11,880 nt of DNA from Candidatus Hydrogenedentota bacterium (lineage in GTDB: Bacteria; Hydrogenedentota; Hydrogenedentia; Hydrogenedentales; JAEUWI01). A program made the position numbers and the translations under genes. Positions 6,761 to 11,880 of this stretch are shown here, piece by piece (within the stretch, counting starts at the first letter, position 1; each line of letters opens with the position of its first letter). Under the pieces are notes generated by a model. It was given only the letters and a program-made list of their open reading frames with translations. It did no database searches and had not been told where the DNA came from. Location: assembly GCA_030430835.1 (NCBI GenBank), contig JAUIKJ010000045.1:1-11880 (forward strand), given 5' to 3'.

Positions 6761-9517
6761 ATGTCCAGAGCAGTGTGTCCGCTGCGCCGTGTTTTCGTTC
6801 CGTTGTGTCTCGCCACCGCCGCCGTCTTCTGCGGCACCGCATCCGCCCAGCACACGGCGGATCAGAACAGTGACTTCAGTATCTCGCTCAGCGAGTTGCT
6901 GCGGGTCATCCAGTTTTTCAACTCCGCAGGCTTCCACTGCGATGAAGCGGGCGAGGACGGCTATGCGCCGGGGGGCGGTGATACGGCCTGCGCGCCGCAC
7001 GACTCGGACTACAGTCCACAGGACTGGGAAGTGAGCCTCTCCGAATTACTGCGGCTGATTCAGTTTTTCAACATCGGCGAATATCATTGCGATGCGCTGG
7101 GTGAAGACGGTTACGCCACGGGCAACGGCAGCCGGGATTGCGGCAGCGCCGAGGGCGAAGGCGAAGGTTCCGCCAATCCGGAGATCAATATCGTGGTCGA
7201 TCCGCTCTTGATACCGGACTACCCCACGATGCCCCCGTTGGAAGAGTTCGGTCCGGATCGCCCGGTCGCCGCGATCGAGGATGAGTTTGGCAACAAGGCG
7301 AACTTCATCGCGAACGAACTGGTGGTGTCGACGGACGACACCGACGCGCTGGATGCATTCCTGGCGCGCTGGGGCGGCACCGTGCTGATGACGCTGGATC
7401 CGGCACGCGGCGGGTTGCCGATCGATCCGCAGTACCTGGTGCAGATCAACACGACATTGGCGAATACGGCAGACCTGATCGACGACCTGCACATGATCGT
7501 TCCGGATCAAGATGGCGATCACACGGTGTCGAGCATGCAGGGCATGGAGTTGCTCTCGGCCGCGGCTTCGGAGGTGGTGGACGGCCTGGGTGTGGGCGTG
7601 AACTGGATTGGACTCGGCAACGACATTGATGGGCGCTTCACGCCGGAGGGCCCGAGCGGTCCCACGGGCTACAATTCGCTGGCCGGCACTTACACCAACA
7701 ACTCCTTCAACTGGAATTTCCTGGACGCGGGCAGCACGCAGGACATCGGCGTGACCGAGGCGTGGTGGCTGCTCGAGCAGGTGGACCGCCTGAAGAACAA
7801 GGTGAAGGTCGGCATTCTGGATGGCGGCTTTTTCAACACCGACGATCTTCCCGCGAGTTATGTCGCCATCTCGAATATTCCCTTCCTGTCGGCGATGGGC
7901 ACCGCGAATCCCGGCGGTTGCAGCGGCGGCGACTGCTCGGCGCACGGCACGAATGTGGCCGGCGCGGCCTTTGGCGTGGTGGGCAACAACTTCGGCGCGG
8001 CCGGCCCCGCGGGACCGGTGGCATCGCCGGTGCTGGTGCTGACGTACTACGACTACTTCACCAGCATGTTCGCCGTGGGCGAGGCCCTCTTCCTCGGCGC
8101 ACGCATCATCAACATGAGTTACAGCGCGGAAGTGCCAGCCATTGTCTCGTGGACCGTGCTGCCCTTCGAGGCGGTGACCGCGGGCGCGGCGGCGACGGGC
8201 AACCTGCTCTTTGCCTCGGCGGGGAACAGCGGCAAGAACGTGGACGCGGAGCGCTGCTTCATCGCCTGCTGGGAACGCGCGTGGCACACGCCCTGCGAGA
8301 ACGCGGGCGTGGTCTGCGTGGGTGGTCTCGAGCGCGACTCGCAGAACAAGGCGGACGGATCGAACTACGGTCCCGAGCAGGTGGACATCTACGCACCCTA
8401 CCGCGTGTTGGTGGGTCCGGACAATGGCAGCAGCGGATCGAACGCACAGGCGATCAGCGGCACAAGTTTTTCGTCGCCGCACACGGCGGGAATCGCGGCG
8501 CTGATCTGGGCGGCGAATCCCTCGCTGAACGCGGGGCAGGTGCTGAATATTCTTTATGACACCGCGCACACGAGCCCGGACTCCGACGTGAACCGCTACG
8601 TCAACGCCTACGACGCGGTGCAGGAAGCGCTGGGCAGTGTCATCCACATCCAATCGCCGAACGACGGTGTATCCGTGGATGGCGGCGCCAACGTCAACTT
8701 CACGGCCTTCGTCGCGGAAGGTGGGCGTGGCACGCCGGCGGTAAGTTGGACCAGCAACCGCGACGGCGAGATTGGCACGGGCCTGGTCATCAACGTGAAC
8801 GACCTGTCCTTCGGGGCGCACACCATCACGGCGCGGGCGCTGTTCCCGGACAGTTTCCTGGCAACCGACACGATTTCGGTAAACGTCGACAACGACCCGC
8901 CCGTGGTGACGATCACGGCGCCAGACAATATCGACGAGTTCTACCAGGGACAAAGTATTGGCCTGACGGGGACGAGCTTCGACCCGAACAATGCGCCGGG
9001 CTACGACCTTTCGGATGCGCAAGTATCGTGGTACGTGGACGACAACCTGCTGGGGACGGGTCACGCCCAGACCATCACCGCGGGAACACTCAGCCTGGGC
9101 GCGCACACGATCCGCTTTGATGGCACGGACGGCTCATTGACGGATTCCGATTCGATCTCGATCACGATTCTGGAGAATCCGGTGGATTTGCCGCCGGACT
9201 CGGTGAATATCACCGCGCCGGAAAACAACTACAGCGAATATGCCGACGAGTTCGACGGCCAGTGGTACAAGGAAGTGACCCTGATGGGCAATGCCAGCGA
9301 TCCGGAGGACGGCACGCTGACGGGCGACAGCCTGACGTGGACGACGCGCATCAATGGCGGCGCGGCGGAGGTGCTGGGTACGGGCACATCCCTCACCGCG
9401 CGCTTGTATACGAGCGGTTGCGGCGTGACCCATGAGATCACGCTGACCGCGAAGGACAGCGCGACGAATGAATCGAGCGCGTCAATCACGGTAACCATCC
9501 CACTGCTCTGCAAGTAA
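6761..9517 (+). CDS. Secreted subtilisin-like (S8) serine protease with EF-hand/dockerin-like modules and Ig-like domains
   Basis: This is a 918-residue exported protease. The signal peptide is about 1-30, ending in TASAQ. Two 50-residue EF-hand-like modules follow (about 34-127; DQNSDFSISLSE and DYSPQDWEVSLSE, each continuing into ELLR(V/L)IQFFN), then an acidic GEGEG linker (about 131-137). The stretch at about 180-250 (FIANELVVSTDD..LDAFLARWGG) looks like a subtilase propeptide. The S8 catalytic domain (about 325-625) shows the whole triad: D354 in VGILDGG, H395 in AHGTNVAG and S569 in GTSFSSPHTAG, with the oxyanion Asn N489 in ASAGNSG. Several Cys pairs near 387-392 and 499-519 suggest disulfides. 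Residues 630-918 hold about three Ig-like/PKD-like sandwiches (PPVVTITAP, HTIRFDGTDGS). It is probably cleaved for activation and acts outside the cell or on its surface. The DGG in place of DTG/DSG around the Asp is a mild variation. Confidence 0.93.
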   Translation: MSRAVCPLRRVFVPLCLATAAVFCGTASAQHTADQNSDFSISLSELLRVIQFFNSAGFHCDEAGEDGYAPGGGDTACAPHDSDYSPQDWEVSLSELLRLIQFFNIGEYHCDALGEDGYATGNGSRDCGSAEGEGEGSANPEINIVVDPLLIPDYPTMPPLEEFGPDRPVAAIEDEFGNKANFIANELVVSTDDTDALDAFLARWGGTVLMTLDPARGGLPIDPQYLVQINTTLANTADLIDDLHMIVPDQDGDHTVSSMQGMELLSAAASEVVDGLGVGVNWIGLGNDIDGRFTPEGPSGPTGYNSLAGTYTNNSFNWNFLDAGSTQDIGVTEAWWLLEQVDRLKNKVKVGILDGGFFNTDDLPASYVAISNIPFLSAMGTANPGGCSGGDCSAHGTNVAGAAFGVVGNNFGAAGPAGPVASPVLVLTYYDYFTSMFAVGEALFLGARIINMSYSAEVPAIVSWTVLPFEAVTAGAAATGNLLFASAGNSGKNVDAERCFIACWERAWHTPCENAGVVCVGGLERDSQNKADGSNYGPEQVDIYAPYRVLVGPDNGSSGSNAQAISGTSFSSPHTAGIAALIWAANPSLNAGQVLNILYDTAHTSPDSDVNRYVNAYDAVQEALGSVIHIQSPNDGVSVDGGANVNFTAFVAEGGRGTPAVSWTSNRDGEIGTGLVINVNDLSFGAHTITARALFPDSFLATDTISVNVDNDPPVVTITAPDNIDEFYQGQSIGLTGTSFDPNNAPGYDLSDAQVSWYVDDNLLGTGHAQTITAGTLSLGAHTIRFDGTDGSLTDSDSISITILENPVDLPPDSVNITAPENNYSEYADEFDGQWYKEVTLMGNASDPEDGTLTGDSLTWTTRINGGAAEVLGTGTSLTARLYTSGCGVTHEITLTAKDSATNESSASITVTIPLLCK
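6860..7144 (+). repeat. Tandem pair of 50-residue EF-hand/dockerin-like modules within the protease gene
   Basis: Two copies with a 150-nt period (for example Asp codons at 6872 and 7022) encode D-x-N-x-D calcium-loop-like stretches followed by SLSELLR(V/L)IQFFN, a YHC or FHC motif, and GEDGYA(P/T)G. Protein identity is high while codons differ at third positions (GAGTTGCTGCGG against GAATTACTGCGG), so the duplication is old and kept by selection. A GEGEGEG-like acidic linker follows. The family is known to me as a lineage-typical module without assigned function. Confidence 0.75.
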
Positions 9518-9535
9518 GCGCTTCGTGGAATCCGA

Positions 9536-9570
9536 GCGGGCGGCGAGTTTCTCGCCGCCCGCGTTTTATT
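9536..9570 (+). terminator. Intrinsic terminator between convergent genes
   Basis: A perfect 12-bp stem (GCGGGCGGCGAG 9536-9547 with CTCGCCGCCCGC 9551-9562) has a TTT loop and is followed by GTTTTATTT. It sits 18 nt after the protease stop. The T-rich tail overlaps the stop codon of the - strand gene (TAA, 9566-9568). Reading in the - direction the stem is followed by TCGGATT, so it should terminate mainly + transcripts, although the hairpin itself is shared by both mRNAs. Confidence 0.88.
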
Positions 9571-10990
9571 TCGCGGCGAAACGAAGCGCGTAGAGGTCGG
9601 CGTCCTTCATCGCGAAACGAAGCCGGACAGGCGCACCACCAAGGGCCGAGATATCCGTCTCGCCCTGCCACGACACGGCCGCTTCGATGCGGTCGCCGAC
9701 GATGAGATCGCAGTCTTCGATGCCGTAGCCCGGGCGTTCGTTTCCGTCCGTATCGAGCAGGGCAACGCGTATCTCGCCCGCGGCGGAGGTTGCGAAGTTG
9801 ATGAGTAAGCGGTCGCCTTCAAAGGTCAGCGGCTTGGTCGTCATCGAGCCGCCCTCGTAGGGCGCGTTGACCGACGCGAATCCGTCGAGCCGCATGGTGA
9901 GGCGCTGAAGGTGGTGGCTGTCCTGGCCGTAGTTGCGTTGCACATACATCGACATTTCATCGGGACCAGTCTGGACCACGCCGTAGGTTGGGTAGTTCGT
10001 GCGCGAGGTCCAGTTGTTCAGGCCGAGGCCCGGGCGAATGAAGGCTTCCATGAAGCTGCGATCATAGTCGCTGCCGCCGCGGGTGGTCATGAAGATGGCG
10101 TCGGAGCAGTCGCCGGAGTACTTCGCGTGGCCGGGGAGTTCGGCCATGTCCGCTTCGGTCACGACGCGGCGCCCGGGCATGAAGCGCGCCGCAATGGCGA
10201 CATAGATCTGCGGCGCGCGAAAATAGGGCGCGGTCTGATTCGTGTAGAGGTGCTCGCGCGGGGCGCCGTTGTAGCCCATCTCCACGCGCGGGCTCCAGTG
10301 GATGAAGTCGGGCGAGGTCGTGCCGTCGATGCAGCGGATACCGTCAAGAAACACCCGAAAGTAGCAGACGTATTGGCCTTCGGTCTCCGACCAGAAGGCG
10401 ACGTTCTGCGAGTCGAAGTGACCGTCGGTGATGACGGGTGATTCGCTCAGCTTGTGCCAGCGCAGGCCGTCGGGCGAGGCGAAGGGATAGAGGCCGCTCT
10501 TTCCCACACCGGCGATCGCCTTGTAGCGTTCATCCGCGGGGACCTCCGGGCGGCGATCGATGAAGGGCGCGAAGTTGTGTGAGAGCGGCGCGGCATTCGC
10601 CAGCACGACGTTGTTGGTCGTCTCCCCCATCACCTCGAAGAGATCGAGTTCCGGTTTGGTGAAGTGGATTCCGTCGTCGCTTTCGGCGACGCAGGTGACC
10701 TCGATCTCCGACCCGTCCGCCCGGGCGGCGTGCATCCCACGATAGTAGATGCGATACCGCGAAGCGTCCTTCAGGACGGTGGCGTAGGCGCTGAAGCGCC
10801 CTTCCCAGGGGGCGTCGAAGTGCAATACGGTCTCTCGGGGCACGGGCGGGTGCAGCCGCAACGCGCTACCCTCGAGGGTGTCGATGAGATGATGATCGAC
10901 GAAAAGCTCCCGCTGCGATCCGATGGCGATCGGATCGGCGGCGGCGTAGGCGGTGGTGATAAGCGCGAGTGCGATAACCATGCGCAACAT
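9566..10990 (-). CDS. Exported five-bladed beta-propeller protein, glycoside hydrolase family 32/43-like
   Basis: A 474-residue protein with a signal peptide (about 1-18, ALALITTAYAAA). The body resembles the arabinanase/invertase-like five-bladed propellers common as uncharacterised secreted proteins in Planctomycetes and relatives. It opens with IGSQRELFVDHHLIDTLEG and VPRETVLHFDAPWEG, and blade-type repeats follow (SDDGIHFTKPELDLFE at 104-119, SPDGLRWHKL at 172-181, TSPDFIHWSP at 225-234). A C-terminal beta-sandwich (about 375-474) follows the propeller. It may cleave or bind glycans; I cannot assign the acid and base residues with confidence, so the activity is open. The start ATG at 10988-10990 is served by GGGAGG (plus-strand 11001-11006), 10 nt away. 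The gene lies 60 nt downstream of the transglutaminase gene on the same strand and may be co-transcribed with it. It converges on the protease gene. Confidence 0.75.
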   Translation of the reverse strand: MLRMVIALALITTAYAAADPIAIGSQRELFVDHHLIDTLEGSALRLHPPVPRETVLHFDAPWEGRFSAYATVLKDASRYRIYYRGMHAARADGSEIEVTCVAESDDGIHFTKPELDLFEVMGETTNNVVLANAAPLSHNFAPFIDRRPEVPADERYKAIAGVGKSGLYPFASPDGLRWHKLSESPVITDGHFDSQNVAFWSETEGQYVCYFRVFLDGIRCIDGTTSPDFIHWSPRVEMGYNGAPREHLYTNQTAPYFRAPQIYVAIAARFMPGRRVVTEADMAELPGHAKYSGDCSDAIFMTTRGGSDYDRSFMEAFIRPGLGLNNWTSRTNYPTYGVVQTGPDEMSMYVQRNYGQDSHHLQRLTMRLDGFASVNAPYEGGSMTTKPLTFEGDRLLINFATSAAGEIRVALLDTDGNERPGYGIEDCDLIVGDRIEAAVSWQGETDISALGGAPVRLRFAMKDADLYALRFAAK

Positions 10991-11050
10991 GATGGCAAGT
11001 CCTCCCTGGGGTGTGGGCCGGGGCCATCGTAGCGCGGCGGCGCGCCGATG

Positions 11051-11880
11051 TCACTCCCGTACGACAGAGACCGCGACGGTCAGGTGCTGTGCGCCGCCGC
11101 CGAGGATTACGCCGCGCACGGGCGAGACCTCCTCGTAGTAGCGCCCCCACGCGAGGGTAATGTGCTCGTTGTGGGGGATTTGGTTGTTGGTGGGGTCCAT
11201 GTCCACCCAGCCGTGCCCGGGCGCGAAGACCGAGACCCAGGCGTGCGAGGCCTGTGCGCCGAGGTTCGCTTCGCCATCGACGGTGAGCGGCGCGATATAG
11301 CCACTGACATAGCGGGCGGGCAAGCCCAGGGCGCGCATGCAGCCAATCTGGAAATGGGCGAAGTCCTGGCATACGCCGCGCCGGTTTTCTATCACCTCCC
11401 GGATTGGGGTCGACACGGTCGTGGCGGTGGGATCATAGGCAAACTCCGCATGGATTCGCCGCATGAGATCGAGCGCAGCAACCAGGATCGGGGCACCGGG
11501 CACGAACGAAGCCTGCGCGTAGTCGCGTAGCATCACCGAGACGTCGGGAGCCTCCGAATCGAGGGAGAACTGGTTGGCATCGATGAGTTCCGGGGTGAGC
11601 GCCTGGCGGGTCTGGTCCCGCACGGCTTCCCAGGGCGGACTACTCTCCGGGATGGCGACCAGATTCGGGTTGAGCCGCACCCGGCTCTTGGCCGTTACGA
11701 TCAGGCGATCATGCGGGTCTTCCACACTGAAGAAGGTCAAGGCGTTCCCGTAGAAATCATAGACCGGATAGGAGAAGGCCGCGGGCAATGGTTCGACGTT
11801 GACGGTGCTTTCAATGCACTCCTGGTAGGGACAGGTCCGCGGCGTGAGACACGCGCGGTTGTAGCTGATCGGCACGCGGC
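11051..11880 (-). CDS. Transglutaminase-like cysteine protease family protein (5' end outside window)
   Basis: A bacterial transglutaminase-like protein, 276 codons visible. The N-terminal part (PISYNRACLTPRTCPYQEC to VYDFYGNALTFFSV) is the beta-rich bacterial transglutaminase N-terminal domain, and the catalytic domain follows. Counting from the GTG at 11875, the triad is C169 in RRGVCQDFAHF, H211 in SHAWVSVF and D227 in DMDPTNN. Family members normally begin about 15 residues earlier (a short strand leading to YS.P), and the frame is open to the window edge, so the true start is beyond 11880 and the GTG is likely internal. There is no signal peptide in the visible part. In many bacteria such genes neighbour alpha-E domain and circularly permuted ATP-grasp genes, which would lie to the right. 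The family may act as protease or amide-transfer enzymes; the substrate is unknown. Confidence 0.92.
   Translation of the reverse strand, partial: RVPISYNRACLTPRTCPYQECIESTVNVEPLPAAFSYPVYDFYGNALTFFSVEDPHDRLIVTAKSRVRLNPNLVAIPESSPPWEAVRDQTRQALTPELIDANQFSLDSEAPDVSVMLRDYAQASFVPGAPILVAALDLMRRIHAEFAYDPTATTVSTPIREVIENRRGVCQDFAHFQIGCMRALGLPARYVSGYIAPLTVDGEANLGAQASHAWVSVFAPGHGWVDMDPTNNQIPHNEHITLAWGRYYEEVSPVRGVILGGGAQHLTVAVSVVRE

Noticed and set aside
7046..9106. Long - strand open frame of 686 codons antisense to the protease gene
   Set aside because: Low-complexity Arg/His/Val composition and no recognisable motif. The + strand frame carries a complete S8 triad.
11873..11875. GTG as the start codon of the transglutaminase-like protein
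   Set aside because: It lies within the N-terminal domain motif by family comparison, and the frame stays open to the window edge, so the start is outside.
1..11880. CRISPR array, tRNA/rRNA genes, defence or transposase genes
   Set aside because: No regularly spaced direct repeats, no tRNA-like cloverleaf or rRNA signature, and no transposase, nuclease or recombinase motifs were seen on either strand.

Overview
The window is GC-rich and densely coded. It carries six protein genes: four on the + strand in the left four fifths, and two on the - strand at the right end. It looks like a chromosomal segment of a free-living, respiring, Gram-negative-type bacterium that exports many large multidomain enzymes. 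The best lineage guess is Candidatus Hydrogenedentota or a neighbouring Planctomycetes/PVC-like group. The main clue is the EF-hand-like module ending in SELLRVIQFFN, followed by an EGEGEG linker, in the protease at 6761-9517; I associate that module with Hydrogenedentota proteins from memory. A second clue is the style of the secreted sugar isomerase, LamG and quinoprotein domains. No marker gene in the window confirms the lineage.

Layout. 2-406: C-terminal end of an acyl-CoA dehydrogenase, cut by the window edge. 407-583: spacer holding a 55-nt imperfect palindrome that resembles a widespread interspersed repeat. 584-2419: exported purple-acid-phosphatase-like metallophosphoesterase with a HEAT-repeat tail, followed by a strong intrinsic terminator (2444-2478). 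2479-3086: a long non-coding stretch, ending in an inverted pair of AAATAGGGACAG-type repeats (REPIN-like) that touches the ribosome binding site of the next gene. 3087-6632: an unusual exported fusion protein made of a TIM-barrel sugar isomerase/epimerase-like domain, a LamG-like domain and a PQQ glucose-dehydrogenase-like propeller with a c-type cytochrome inserted in it. 6633-6760: a short spacer with a plausible sigma70-type promoter. 6761-9517: a secreted subtilisin-like protease with two N-terminal EF-hand/dockerin-like modules and C-terminal Ig-like domains. 9536-9570: a perfect hairpin terminator lying between convergent genes. 9566-10990 (-): exported five-bladed-propeller protein related to glycoside hydrolase families 32/43. 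11051-11880 (-): transglutaminase-like protein, truncated by the right edge.

How the genes may work together. Four consecutive genes (584-10990) encode proteins with signal peptides, and their predicted jobs are phosphate ester cleavage, sugar binding and oxidation, proteolysis, and glycan binding or cleavage. This suits an organism feeding on complex extracellular organic matter, although nothing shows that they form one pathway or operon: each + strand gene has its own spacer, and two are followed by their own terminators. The most notable element is the 3087-6632 fusion, which would put an isomerase/epimerase-like fold, a carbohydrate-binding-like fold, a quinoprotein oxidase and its electron-accepting heme in one exported chain. 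The two palindromic repeats of different kinds are probably genome-wide mobile or REP-like sequences rather than parts of these genes.
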